NCBI GenBank assembly: GCA_005656395.1
Contig: SRSI01000045.1
Coordinates: 62,001 to 126,000, forward strand
Direction: 5' to 3'
Source: Strongyloides papillosus
Taxonomy: Eukaryota; Nematoda; Chromadorea; Rhabditida; Strongyloididae
DNA length: 64,000 bases
Of the stretch, positions 20,540 through 34,000 are shown piece after piece. The stretch's first letter is position 1, and every line of letters begins with the position of its first letter. Below the pieces are notes generated by a model. The model did not search any database and was not told the origin of the DNA. It saw only the letters and a program-made list of their open reading frames with translations. Position numbers and translations under genes: made by a program.

Positions 20540-23500
20540 CGGTAAAGGAGGTATAATAAGGAGGGTGGTGGTGCGTGTTTATGTGTAATGAAATATGATG
20601 GTAGAGGAGTTTACATAATCGTTGTTTATCATTTTTACAAAATACCTTATTTAATTAATATGGTGCCTGTGTAAAACCTTCTGGTGAAATTATATTATTT
20701 TGAAATGTGTGGTGTGAGGTGGTTAATTTTAGAGATAAGAAAAAATATTCATTAAGCTTATTTTTGTTGTGTAAAGCCTAAAAGTATATTTTTTCAATAT
20801 AAAGTTGTGAGATCAAAATAAATGTTGTTTGAAATTTTTTACTTTTATTTTATCAATATCTTTGTAGTGTATTTTTCTTAACATTAAATTTGATGGAGCA
20901 AATTAATTTATGATTGAAGGTATTGCAAAAAGAGAACAAAGATAATTTTTTCCTTTTTATGTTTGCGATGAAGATTAAATATTAAGTTAAGAGATTTAAC
21001 AATAAAATAGAGAGTTATAATGATAATGGAAATTTTCTCCACTTTGATGAAATGTTCTGTATAAAAAAACCTAATTAACTTTTGAAAATGATTTAATAAT
21101 CTTTAGAAAAATTTTCATCAAAAATATATCTTTATTAATCAAAGATTACTTTTTAGTATATGAAAATTATTTCTAAGCAACGATAATTCTGATAATTTAA
21201 CGTCATCCTATACTTTTATTTTGATAACGTGGTTGTAAAAAATTTATTCTAATGTCAAGATAATGTTTAATATGCCTGCAAATTTTTAATAATTGTTTTA
21301 AAAGAATTATATGCGTATTCTTGAGAGGAGAGTAATTTGATGTGAAATGCATTACAACACACGTATATCTCCTCAATGTCGACACATTCATTTTTAATTT
21401 AGTATTCTGTGGGTTTATTGGGATACAAGAAAAGAATTGAAATATGACGTCTTTTCTTATTTTATTATGAATAGAGTTTAATTTCATATTGTTTTAATTT
21501 TTGGACGACAATGAAGCAATTTTTAAAAAAGCATTTTATGTGGGTTATTGTTTTAATGTTTAAAATGTGGATAATCATTACAAATGGATGAATGTAAAAA
21601 ACTTGATAGAGATTCATGAAAACACAACGGAACTTGTATTCATAAAAACAAGGATATTTTTCAATAAAAAATATATAAAGTTATTTAATTATGTATAAAA
21701 ATACAAAAATAACAACAAATCTTTCTCATGTAAACAATTAATAACAGCTTGTTAAAAGTATTATGTAAAAAAATACTCCACATTTATAAATAATTTTCTA
21801 CCAACCAACAAACAAATATCTTTGCAATTTAATCTTTTATTTATTCATTTTTTAAAACTTTCCATTTATGTAAAAATTTTATTACAAAACTGACAAATTA
21901 TTTTAATAGCTGTTATCACGAAATGATTAATATTGATGCATCTTTTTATCGTTTCCATAATTCTCCTTGTAATTATTATTCATAATTCTTTCCAAACACC
22001 AATCCATCTGAAAATGTGTATATTTGATACTTCTCATCAAAACATATTATATTCAAATACTCCTCAACAAAAGGATAAAAGAAGGAATCAAATTCAACAT
22101 TTTGAGTACCAAAAAGTATTTTACTTCCCTATCGTTTTATAATAACTTTTTTTACCCAAACAATTATACTTGAAATTAAATATTATACTTCTCACATAGT
22201 AAAAATCACTCAAATATTTGGAGAAAATGATATAGAATTAAAAACTACACGTTTCCACGTATCATAGTTTTTATTTTCATTTAAAAACACATTAAGCTCT
22301 AATAAGTTGATTAAGAGGTAACTGTTACTTTTTGAAAATTTGATGAAGGAATTAGGTTAATCTTTAACTTATTCAAATGATATATTGAGGTCAGGAAATA
22401 ATACTTTCATTTTTAATCGTTCTCCAATTCATTTAACTCTCAACTCTTTGTTTATCTCGCTGCCTCTCTCTCTCCCAACCAATTTCCCGTCGTTCCATTT
22501 TTTTACATAAAATATGTTTACTGAAAATGTGAAAATTGTATCCTAAAATTCCAGCACACAAAACATTTTTTATTCTCCAACATTGTGGAATGTCTCTTTC
22601 ACTTTTCAAGTTTGATTACACACATTCCGAGGTACATAAATATACATTGTATCTATGTAAACACAAAAAGGTGGAGTTTTTGAGGATCGAAGGTGCTTAT
22701 TTTAAAGGAAGCTTTTCCACTCTACTAAAATGCATATATAAATGAGGTAAACTATTAACAGAACATATATTCCATAATTTTATATTCCATCCTATTGACT
22801 CTTTCTCAATCCTTTTTACACATATAATAAATTATAACTTTATATTTCCTTTGTATATGCGGTATCAGAAAAGGAAGATATAATGTGTATTGAAAAAATT
22901 TTCTATAAACAGATTGGTAATGGAGGATAAGAAAGATATATATATCTATATGGTTTATTTTAGATTTATTTATAAACTAATCTACTTCAAAGCCAAGCAT
23001 CGTTTTTATGTTCTTCCATTTCTATTTATCCCCACCAGTGCGCCATTCTTTCTAGATATTATTTTCTAATTTTTCTGTCAAAAAAAGAAAAGAGAGAGTT
23101 TAAAGTTTATTTTAAATTATCTTAAATGTGGTCTTTAATCAACTGGAATATCAAATACTAAACTAAAAAAATGATACTTACTTCTTTAAACCAACATATT
23201 TTAGTAGTTTATTGTGTAGAATGTCATTTTAACTGACAATTTTAATAATTACACTCCATTTAATCAATTATCTTCGGCATAAAAAATGTTTTATAATGCA
23301 TTTTACTCACATTCAATAGTTTGAAAAATTTTTCTTTATCTTTATGATGGAAATTAAGTTAGAGATTTTGTATTTAAAAGTAAGAAACATTCTTTTTTAG
23401 TTGAGCATTTTTTACCATGTTTATAATGAAATTTTATCATTCTTTTTTCTCATTCACAAACACCAAATCACCATCCTCTTTGTTATCATTATAATGCGAA

Positions 23501-24132
23501 AAATTGTCACATTTAAATTTTTACTATAAATTTGTACTTCCTTGTTCCATCAGGAATCCCCATTTGTTTAAAAAAATTCAACCTATTAACATTATGATAA
23601 ATGGCAGTGTAATTTATCAGTTTAAAAAAATATCATAATCTTCTCTTATATTATCATCACAAGGCTTTTTTAATTGTTATGTTACACTTAAGAAATGAGA
23701 AGAAAAACTTTTTAATGTGTAATCAAATTTTGTCTACGTGCAATTTTTTGAAATGATCCATAAATACTCCTTCTTCTTTTTTTCTCTCCGATTGAAGGTT
23801 AGCCATTTGCCTTTTTTTTCTTTTTATGTAACACTTTAACATTCTATTATTTTGCTATCCACTCCCCCCATTCAAATTAAAATGAGATAGATATAAAAGT
23901 GAGAGATCACTTTTTAAATGTTAATTTTTTTTGGTCCAACTTTTATTGTTATTTTTATTGAAAATATGTTAACTACTCTGATTGAATGTGAATGAATGAA
24001 CGTAAGAGATAGATAGAGTGATGATATTTTATCAATGTAACACATATATAGAACGTGTATAATTTATCATTACTTAACATTTTGTTATATAAATGTTTTG
24101 ACGTTTTCGATAATAATATATGTTTTATTTTA
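20540..24132. other. AT-rich intergenic region upstream of arginine kinase
   Basis: About 3.6 kb without a supported gene. Short frames at 21203-21487, 21933-22142 and 22536-22745 have no domain, signal or splice support. A pyrimidine-rich stretch near 22440-22500 is the only compositional change. Confidence 0.5.
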
Positions 24133-24134
24133 GA
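24133..24134 (+). promoter_or_regulatory. Probable 3' splice (or trans-splice) acceptor in leader of arginine kinase
   Basis: TTTTATTTTAG sits 20 bases before the ATG with no coding upstream. It fits either a leader intron or a spliced-leader addition site, which nematodes use on many mRNAs. The sequence cannot tell these apart. Confidence 0.45.
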
Positions 24135-24153
24135 TACAAAACTCCTTATTACA

Positions 24154-25283
24154 ATGGCCGATGCTGAAACTATTAAGAAGATTGAAGAAGGTTATGCCAA
24201 GCTTCAAGTATGTTTTTACAATCCATTCCACTCATAGTTTTTTCTCTCATTATCTTTTAGGCCTCAAAAGAATGCCACTCTCTTTTGAAAAAATACTTGA
24301 CAAAAGAAGTCATGGACAAACTTAAGGACAAGAAAACCAAACTTGGAGCCACCCTTCTTGACGTCATTCAATCTGGAGTTGCTAATCTTGATTCTGGAGT
24401 TGGTGTTTATGCCCCAGATGCTGAAGCTTACACTCTTTTCAAAGATCTCTTCGATCCACTCATTGAGGATTACCACAATGGATTTGGACCAAACCAAGTT
24501 CAACCAGCCACCGATCTTGGAGAGGGAAAATATTCTCAATTACCTGATCTTGACCCAGAACATAAATACATCCAATCAACCCGTATCCGTTGCGGAAGAT
24601 CATTCCAAGGATTCCCATTCAACCCATGTTTGACTGAGGAAAACTACAAAACAATGGAAGGTACAGTTAAGAAGGTCTTCGAAAGCATCACTGATGAAGA
24701 ATTAAAAGGAACATACTACCCACTTCTTGGAATGACAAAGGAAGTCCAAAATCAACTTATTGCTGACCACTTCCTCTTCAAGGAAGGAGACAGATTCCTC
24801 CAAGCCGCCAACGCCTGCCGTTACTGGCCAGTTGGTAGAGGTATCTACCACAACAAGAACAAGACTTTCCTCGTCTGGGTAAATGAAGAAGATCACCTCC
24901 GTATTATCTCTATGCAAGAGGGAGGTAATGTTGGCCAAGTTCTTGAAAGATTAAACAAAGGAGTAAAGACCATCCAATCCCAAGCTCCATTCTCCAGAGA
25001 CAACAGACTCGGATGGTTGACCTTCTGCCCATCAAATCTCGGAACAACTGTCAGAGCCTCCGTCCACATTAAACTTCCAAAGACCTCTGCTCGTCCAGAC
25101 TTCAAGGAAATCTGCGATAAATTAAAACTCCAAATCCGTGGTATCCATGGTGAACACTCCGAATCCGCTGGTGGAGTTTACGACATCTCTAACAAAGCCA
25201 GACTTGGATTGACTGAATTTGAGGCCGTCAAACAAATGTACGATGGTGTCAAATACCTTATTGAATTGGAGAAGAAAGCTTAA
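24154..25283 (+). CDS. Arginine kinase
   Basis: Exons 24154-24207 and 24261-25283, with a 53-base intron (GTATGT...TTTTAG, phase 0), give 358 residues, the normal length of a single-domain invertebrate arginine kinase. It transfers phosphate between ATP and arginine, buffering energy in the cytosol. Recognisable blocks are [10 protein letters not shown] (guanidino-specificity region), [33 protein letters not shown], the acidic pair in WVNEEDHLR (E227/E228), the reactive cysteine C274 in [15 protein letters not shown], and the ending [24 protein letters not shown]. No N-terminal targeting extension, so cytosolic. Codons are rich in C at the third position and in a restricted set, unlike all neighbours, as expected of a very highly expressed gene. 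Nematodes have several paralogues, so no specific symbol is given. Confidence 0.97.
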
Positions 25284-25505
25284 GTAAAATTTTGGGTTAA
25301 TTGTTGTGGAAAGAATGAACTTTTATCTTAGTTAGTTTATATTTTTTACAATCTAGTAGTTTTGTATAAGGAGAACAAGAAAAAGTTTTCGTATATAATT
25401 TTTTTTTCTCAATAATAATATATAATTTTGTTTTATATATTTAGTGAGATGATTTTTTAATTGCTTGTAATAAAAAAGTTTTATTATTAATGATTTATTT
25501 TGTTT

Positions 25506-27375
25506 TTACAATATAGATAGTTTTTTAAAGAAATCAAAATTAATTGCCCGGAGGTTGTTGTAGTATATACAGTCTTCAGTTTTTGGGAAGAAATCGCAAT
25601 AGATATCTTGTACAATATCACTTGATAACGGTTTAATAATCCATTCCAATGGGAGGAGGAAAAATATTAATGAAGTTATCATGATAATATTTTGTATTCT
25701 CAATGAAATATTCTTACCAGGATATGATACATATTTACGTTGAATGAATGTAATGATTCCCAAAGCAATATTAGCCCATGGAGTAATAATAGGTGTTGAT
25801 GGATTGATAAAAAACGTAAAAATAAAAAGAAATACATAGTAAAGACGATTCTTAAAAATTGTATTACTTCCAGAAAGTATCTTCGGGTAGATGTTTGATA
25901 AAGAAAATAATGCAAGAGTTACATTAAAACAAGTATAATGAGGTATATTTGGTTGAATGTAAAGACTAGTTAAACCAGCAACTTTAGCATAAAATATGTA
26001 TAATGTTAGGACAACTTCAATAGAATGTTGTCTTTCGAGAATTAAAATACCATGAAGTATCATAAAGATAACTACTAATAAGGATAAAAATGATTCAACA
26101 GAAACGAATGAGATAACAATTCTGGTAAACAATGATAGATACTTTTCGAGAAACGATAAGATTTTTGAATTTACCATCCAGAAGAGGTGCCAATCGCTTC
26201 CAAGGAAGATTAGATCTTGTATTCCATCTACTTGTGAACATAGATGTGCCTCCCAATGATAATAACCACCAATCCAGGTACATTTATCCTCACTCATCAA
26301 TTCACACCTTCCATGTATCCCAAAAGTACAAGGCTTAAAAGGCACCTTCATCTCATGATCATGGACCATCCCTCCAGAAGTTGATGAGTAATCACAAGTA
26401 ATATCAATCGGATAATTAATAACACTCCTCGGTAAACTATAATCATCCTTATTATTCTGATGACAATACAAAGGATCAATCCCACAAATATTTCCATCAA
26501 ACAAATACCTATTCTTTATCAGATGTTTACTTTCCCTTCCTAAACATTTAACACCAATAATAGTTTGATATGATATAATATTATACAAATCATCACAACA
26601 TTGACTTCCTTTTTCTCTGTTTTTTGTGTAATCAAAGACTTCATCAACGTATTTTGTTTTTTTTATTAATGGATAATATAGGGCGAATGTTTGGACCATG
26701 TCAATTGTTGTTATTGATAAGTACCATGAGGGGAAGATTTTTATACGATTAAGTTGGACCTCTTCGTAAGGGTTTGGTTGGTTGGTTTCGTTATAAAATG
26801 ATTCTGTTGATGTTAGAATTGGCCTAAATTGTGATGTGAAACACTTTAAGATAAATAATAATGTTATTAAAAATATCAAAGCCCACGTTACGGGTGTTTT
26901 CCTTTTAGATTCCTTTTTTATAACCTCCCAATTGATTAAAAACAATAAGATCATCAAAAAGAAAGACCTCTTGGAGCGCCTCCTAAAATTAGTCTGTCCT
27001 TGAAATTTAGGTTCCTGATTAAATCTAATAGATTTACATCCTTGCGGTAATATAAAAATATTTCTACTGAAATTAAATCCTCTACTCTCATCAGTCTTAT
27101 TAAGCATATATTCTAATGAAGATGCATCAGTTGAGTAACAATTAGAAGTCCTTTTAATATAACTTTCACGGAAGGTTTTGTCATTTCTTTGGGCTGATTG
27201 CGGCGGTGTGATTTTTTTTGTAATTAGAAAATCATGATTATTCCTTGGTGAGGCTGTGATGAAGTGAAAGATTGTTTTATCATTTTGACTACAGGTTGAT
27301 GATGTTTCTGTAGACTGGAATGGAATTTTGTTAATGTGGAATGGATTGGAAACTTACATTTATTGTAGAATGCAT
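25506..27375 (-). CDS. iRhom-like rhomboid pseudoprotease
   Basis: Coding exons 27375-27358 (six codons) and 27314-25506, with a 43-base phase-0 intron (GTAAGT...TTCCAG); 608 residues. The open frame upstream of the Met at 27107 is continuous to the acceptor, so a start there would be too short. After a cytosolic N-terminus (about 145 residues) come TM1 (WALIFLITLLFI) and a Cys-rich lumenal iRhom homology domain: QCCDD, GICGIDPLYC-like spacing, FGIHGRCELMSEDKC, GGYYHWEAHLCSQV. Several further TM segments follow. The rhomboid catalytic Gly-x-Ser-Gly is absent where expected (CFNVTLALFS), and the later PWAN/ALGI segment lacks the catalytic His context. So it is probably not a protease; iRhoms bind and traffic other membrane proteins from the ER. 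Assignment to iRhom rests on the lumenal Cys motif. Confidence 0.85.
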
Positions 27376-28035
27376 ATCACAAAATGTTGGCCATCAAAAT
27401 AATAATCGTATTTTTGGTGTAATTATTTTGAAGAGATAGGTTAACATGGTCTTTTTTGTATAACGTTTATAGTTTTGGAATGAACATTAAAAAAATAACT
27501 CCTTAAGAAACTCGTTGTTAATTAAATGATTGTCAAATAGTTTTTTAATGAAATATTGGAAAGATATTATTATAGGTAGATGATAAACATAGGAAATATT
27601 TAATATTTCATGTCCATGAAGGTCTCCATGATTAAATACAATTTATTAAATTAAATAAGAGGACTGGGAAATTAATATAGTACTTATCTATAAAGTTTTT
27701 TACTAATTACACACAAAAACGATTTCTGACATTTTGGTATGTACACTGCAAAAATGACATTGTTACAATGTATTTTTTAAAACGTCTCTCCAAATGAAAA
27801 TTTACAATAATTACCGAAATTTTTAATCATAAGAGAGCATGGTTAATAAGTAAATTTATTGAATAATAAGTATAATGTAACAATAATTAACATTATTAAT
27901 AATATGATAAAAATAAACTAGTTTTCAAGTAAAAAAATGTGTTTTTCAAAAAGAAATTTGATATATTATTGTATTTTTTTCTAATGAATAGTAACTTTTT
28001 CAACTTATCATCAATATCATCTGTGGTAGATTCAA
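27376..28035. other. Divergent intergenic region
   Basis: 660 bases between the 5' ends of the iRhom-like gene (minus) and the hypothetical gene (plus). It presumably holds both promoters. No specific motif was recognised. Confidence 0.45.
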
Positions 28036-28557
28036 ATGTTGCTCCCAAGTTTTGCCAAAAAAACAACAATTTACATACTTAAAATGTTAAATAAACTTTA
28101 TAACACGAGAAAATTGGTTCCTTCTTTTCTTTTACTTAATGAAGTATCTTCGTCACTAAAATTTGGAGAAAATGTTGATGAAAAAGAACTTATAAATATT
28201 CTTCAAAACATAGTTTGGATTACTAAAATAAAAATAGAAGAAAATGATGTTTCTGCTTTGAAGTTAATCGCATCAAGGTTGCTTAAAATAAATAAACATT
28301 CTGTTAGAGAATCTTTTAATGATGAAAAGTACAATATCTTCTCCATAAAGAATAAAAATTTTATTGGTGAATCTGATGGTGATTATATAACAACAAAGAC
28401 TTCTGCACGTACATCAGCTCCAATTAAAAATAGTATTAGCTTAAGTTTCAATAAGCCTTCTAGTACTATTTCATCTAATCCAATTGATTCTAATTTACAA
28501 TGTTCTACTACTATGCTTCCTTTAACTAACTCGAACAATTTTGATAAAAGTGATTAA
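28036..28557 (+). CDS. Hypothetical protein, 173 residues
   Basis: Single open frame of 173 codons, long for such AT-rich DNA. An in-frame TAG lies immediately upstream at 28027, so the start is ATG 28036 or, dropping 16 residues, the Met at 28084. The first ~95 residues look helical and globular (GENVDEKELINILQNIVWIT, SALKLIASRLLKI). The last ~60 are low-complexity Ser/Thr/Asn-rich. No signal peptide, no membrane segment and no family recognised. It could be one exon of a larger gene, but no obvious splice partner was found. Confidence 0.5.
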   Translation: MLLPSFAKKTTIYILKMLNKLYNTRKLVPSFLLLNEVSSSLKFGENVDEKELINILQNIVWITKIKIEENDVSALKLIASRLLKINKHSVRESFNDEKYNIFSIKNKNFIGESDGDYITTKTSARTSAPIKNSISLSFNKPSSTISSNPIDSNLQCSTTMLPLTNSNNFDKSD

Positions 28558-31097
28558 AAAATAATAGTGCTTACAAAGAATTTTTTAACGATAATGAATA
28601 TTAAATATTTATAGATTTTTCACAAAAAACTAAAATTGTTTTATTTGATTTTTTTTCTTCAATAATGTGTTAGAAATAATATCTACAATAATGTAACTTA
28701 CTGACACATGCTCTGTAATTTTGTTTTTTGCAATTTCCTTTAAAATCTAACATAACATTAAATATTTTATAATAACAACAATTATCAGCCATTGGTAAAT
28801 TCACAGAAACAGTGCGTTCGGTTTATCTTTAAAAAGTTGATCTACCACAAATATTTGTAGCAAAATTACCATTTTTAGTGTTTCATTATTATATTTAATA
28901 GAAAGAGAGATGGAAGAAAAGCTTATAATGAAAAATATGGTTAGCGATATTTAGATTGATTTTTATATCAAAAGTAAAATTTTATATAATAAGAATAAAA
29001 AAAGTTTTATTGGTGCCAATTTTTCCAGTAATGAACAAAATAACTAGACAATAAAATAGGACAATAATAGTTATTAGTGACAGTTCTACAATAGACAATT
29101 ATAAACAACACAAATATAAAAGTGTAAAAAGATCTTTCACTTAAAATTTTAGAGTCTTATATAATATAAAGTCATTAAATTTTTACTTTAATAAAGAAGA
29201 ATCTAGATATTTACAGATCTTTTACTCAACACACAGAGATAATCTCATCATTTTTTTCCCCCAATTCAATCATTTTTTTCTCTAAAAAATTAAATTTTTA
29301 ATATAATTAGTTTAAAATTTTTTCTATATAGTAGTTTGAATATTATTTCTATTGTATAATATTTTTTAATTAGTAAATAAATTGTCAGTTAACTTATCTA
29401 ATTTTAGAAATAATATATTGTATTTATATTTTTATTGTGGTTATATGAATACTTACGACTTCTGAAATATGCAAGACCTCTTATTTAAATCTCTCTAACC
29501 TTATTTATAGTCACTCTATTTTATACCATTTATCATAACACTACTTTTTTAATTTTTATATATGAGAAGATTTTATAAATATAACAAGGTAGTACTTCAT
29601 ATCCATTTAATTATAAATCTATTTGAAAGAGTTATATTCCATGTGGATATATAATTTACAAATAAATTATTTGAGCATTTAAATTATCAAATACTAGGTA
29701 AAGAACATCATCTTAACATTAAAATGATTAAAATTCTAATTGGCTCACAGCATTTTTGAGGATTAAAATTTCTTTAATGTTTTTTCAATCAAAGGCCCCA
29801 TATACCATGATGGACATACATACCAAAGATAGAAGCTATTGGACAAGTTTGAAGTTTATAAAACAAGTCCGAATTTTCATTTTCTGAATTTCATGAAATC
29901 CATAGACACTAATTTCTAAAAAACAACTTCAAGAAGTCTAAAAAACTTCTATATATGTATATTTGAGTTCATATAAGACAAAATTGAATTATTTTAGAAA
30001 AATATATTTGGCCAACAATTATCGAAAATTGGACCTCAAGATTTAGACCCCAAAATATCCCATTGAATTTGCCGTATTCAATTGCATATACCCGAAAATA
30101 TTTATTCCTGCGAAGTAAATACTTCTTGATATTGAAACATCTATTTTTAAGATTATCAATTTCTAAAGGCGAATTTTGTTATATATGTATTCGGGCATTT
30201 TTGCCCATTGCAAACATTAGGATTGAAACTTTGCCTAATATTGTCGATTCAATTTTATTAGATTTAAAAATTAAAAAAACATTTTTCCAATTTTTGCAAT
30301 TAAACAATAATTGCATTGTGAATAAATAGCTCAATGCATTGCAATAGGTATTAAAAAAAACCATGAAAATGTCCGAATTTGTTTTTGTGTGTACTGTTTT
30401 AATGTAGTTAATGAAGTTTTTTTAAAGTCAATATGTTGTTTATACACTCTCCAAATGAAGTTTGTTGTATTGAATAATAAATTTTTCTATTAATTCTTTC
30501 CCTTTTTTATATTTATGATTACTCATTATTGAATTAAAGCTAATAAAATGTTTAAAATCACATTCATTTTTATAATATATTGTATGATAATTAATATTTC
30601 TGATTTACAAAAGGATTAATATAAGTAAAATTCTATTTCCGCAGCAAAATCCGTTATGGTAATGTAAAGGTATATGATCTGAAGTTTAAAGATAATCATC
30701 TATTTCTAACTTCTCGGTAGCACCAATGCTTTTAGACAATTTTTGCCATTTTTACTAAACAATTTTGTTCTAAAATGACAAAAAGCATTCACGCTATCGT
30801 GAGATTAAACATGGCATATCATTTTTCTATCCCACCTCATAGACCACTACACTATTGAGCAAATTTCGTACAAAACTTGAAAAAATATTCATATTTAATC
30901 TTATACAAGCAAATGGAATCTAAAAATCTTAAAGCTGTCTGAAAGTACAACAGAAAAAACATACACTATCACACTCCAAATGTATACAATTGTTTTTTTT
31001 ACAAATAAAAACAACAAAAAACTAATTTTAATGTTCACTTTATGACTAATTTACGGTTACATTACATATTAAAAAATTAAATCTTATTAAAATTATA
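28558..31097. other. Intergenic region, possible old transposon traces
   Basis: No supported gene. Around 30160-30230 the plus strand reads KGEFCYICIR followed by FLPIANIRIE. This loosely resembles KGEFCYYVCKK and TFIPTANIYI at the N-terminus of the MULE transposase at 43548, as if the middle of its zinc finger were deleted. The match is short and may be chance. Confidence 0.3.
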
Positions 31098-34000
31098 TCA
31101 ATTCTTAGCTATACATCCATCCCTCATAAAAATTTCACGTGCCAGAGTATGGAACTTTCCAAAAGCACTTGAATCCATCTCATCTATATCCTCTTTATAA
31201 TGTTGAAAGACAACCAACAAAGCAAATACAAATTGGTTATATCTTTGGACAGCTCCATAGCGATGTTGTCGGAGGCATCTTAATCTTGCTACAGGATTGA
31301 AGGCTGGGAACAATGAAATTGTATCTATTAAATACATTATTAGTGCAAGAGTCCCAGTTCTCCCAACTCCTGCACTACAATGTATTGCTATATAATTATC
31401 AGTATTGAAACTAATAATTCTTTTGTATAGCTCGTAGATACTTATATGTTCAGGTGGTACACCTAAAAAATTATGAATAAGAAATATTTTTAATTGTCTA
31501 AACTTACTTTTATCAGGCCAGCCATGATAATTAAGCACGGTAAACTTGAATTTACCTTCTCCATTGTTGCCTTCAATAACATACTCCGATTCAGATATAC
31601 AGTTTAAATCAACACCCTTGTAATTTGTTCTCGTCACAAAATAACTTTCAAACATTAGACTTGTATTGCCCTCTGGAAAATATTGAGCCCATTTATTGTA
31701 TCTTGGACTGGCTTCTTCAGGCTTAACCAAGATAACAACTAATGAAATCTTGTACCTGAAGATCATATCAAGCATATCATCTCTTGTATCATCCAGTGGT
31801 CCCTAAAAAAATAAATAAAGTTTAATGATATTGATGTTAATAACTTACTTGACATAAAATTAATTTTCTTTCTTTCTGATCACTGGTGTTATACACAAAC
31901 TTATTAGCGTGTATGAAGCTTTCCATGTCTGTGGTTGGTTGTCCTCTAATAGTGACGGCAGTTGAGTCAAGACATACAATATCCGAATAACGTGTCTTCT
32001 TTACATACTTATTTCTGACTGCAATGTAGAAGCGTCTGCAGCTATAAAGAAGATCCGAACTAGTCATTGTTCCTATATTAGTGAAGATAGCTTCATATTC
32101 ATCCAACTTTCCTGAGTCCAGTACATTAACAAAGCTCAGGAATTGCTCCAAATCACTATTCATACTTGATTGGTGACTCAAAAAATTAGAAAGATACTTC
32201 CTGTAGCTTGAATATAGTTTCATACGACGTACAGATGGATTGGCAAGTTTCCCATTATTAAACAATAATGCAACGAATGCTTTAACCACATAAGCAAACT
32301 CGTATGTTCCAATGCTTCCACCATACCGTTTACCACGAATTCCTCTGATAATATCCAAAGGATTTGCTGTGTACAATTCAACAGCTAAAGCACTGTATAT
32401 GCACGCAAAGTACGTTAACATATAAACACGAGAATCAGTGCCTTCCGTTGAGTGGATAAGAATATTGCTCCTTTCGGCATCGGTGATGATTTTTTGGTGT
32501 ATTTCAACAAACTGTTTCTCCGATTGTGGTATTTCATGCTCTCTCCAATCATAAATGTGATACAATTTAAAATACTTTGTCTCACCACCTATCATCATCC
32601 TACTCATCTTAAATTCATAACAATGGGAAAAAGCGACGTTTCTTGGCATTTCTGTTAAACAATCAATTGTTATATCACCATATCTACTGGAACCCTCTGG
32701 CCAATATAGTTTTTTATTTGCGTTACTTCGTATTCCACCATCAGTATCATAAATAATTGCAATAATGGTTCCAATATTCTCTTTAAAAACCATGTTCCAG
32801 AAAGTGTAGAGTGAAGTTATTGTTGGACCCTAAAATAAAGAATTTATGCTTTTGAATTTTGTAAACTTACGTCACAATGAATATAATTTACATTATCTGA
32901 GATACTATAAACATAATGGGCCTTTATCTTCTTATCACTATCGTCGTAGCTCTTAACTAAGGATCCATCAAATTGATCACTTATCCCAACATCAACCTCT
33001 TCACCTCCTTCGATTTTAAAAGTAGGTTTAGAGGTATGCATATAATTTTTATCGGTAATCCCCCTGCAATATGCTTCAAAAGATTCCACTGTAAGAATAT
33101 CCCAAACATTATATAAATTAGGATTCTTCACTTTAAGCTCATTCATTTTCTTATGAGGTATTATGATGCATATATACATGAGGGTACACAATATTGTAGT
33201 AATAATTGCCGCTACAATAATAAGAATGATGATGAGGACATGTGTAGTAAGCTTCCCATAAGCATGTACCATTTTATGGTATGCTGACATCTTCCTCCTT
33301 TTCTCTTCAATAGCTTTCTCCAATTTAGTATCATCGACAACTGGAACACTTGTATCAATTGATCTTCCACCACCAGGATTTGTAACATATTTCCCGGCAG
33401 TAAATTCTTTTGCTTTTGTAATCTTACTACCTGGTGTCCCGTAGACACATTGTAGTTCTGTAACATGATCATTGATATCTTTTAAAAAAATATAACCATC
33501 CTTAAGTCTGAATCTTTCATCGGTTATATAAGTGTCATTCCATTTATCCGATGTCGTTGTGATACCATGATGAGTAATGGCTTCTAGATATCCAATGTTC
33601 ATAAAAGTAAGAGAGCAATTTGGTTGAATCTCAGCATCTTCTTTGACGTAAGCTACCTTCTCAAGTCCGCCTTCCTTAGTGTTGGGTTCAAAATAAAAGA
33701 TTTGTGAGATTATATTGTATTCACCCGAAGCTCCTAAGCACTTGTACGTTAACTGTACAATGTCATACACATTCACATCAAATTGTGAGGTAATATTTTT
33801 TGAAGAACCCTCAACATTGATAAGTTTATCTTCCGTGAAATCCATCCTTGAATAGCTGATAATCTCCCCATCGTAGTAATTTGGATGAAATCTTGATAAA
33901 AGTTTTACTTGAATAACTTGACTTGTATTTACCACACCGAAAGTAGTTACTCCAGTCCGTATAGTAAAATTTGATTTGAAGTCCGGTAAAATTATCGATG

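Noticed and set aside
21203..22745. Small genes upstream of arginine kinase
   Set aside because: Frames of 69-94 codons with no splice partners, signals or recognisable sequence.
24264..25105. Several antisense frames in arginine kinase
   Set aside because: Produced by the strong codon bias of the real gene; no homology or signals.
31837..31848. Short extension of receptor phosphatase exon 2 past 31849
   Set aside because: It reads a GTAAGT donor as coding; splicing to 31802 restores the QGP start of the second PTP domain.
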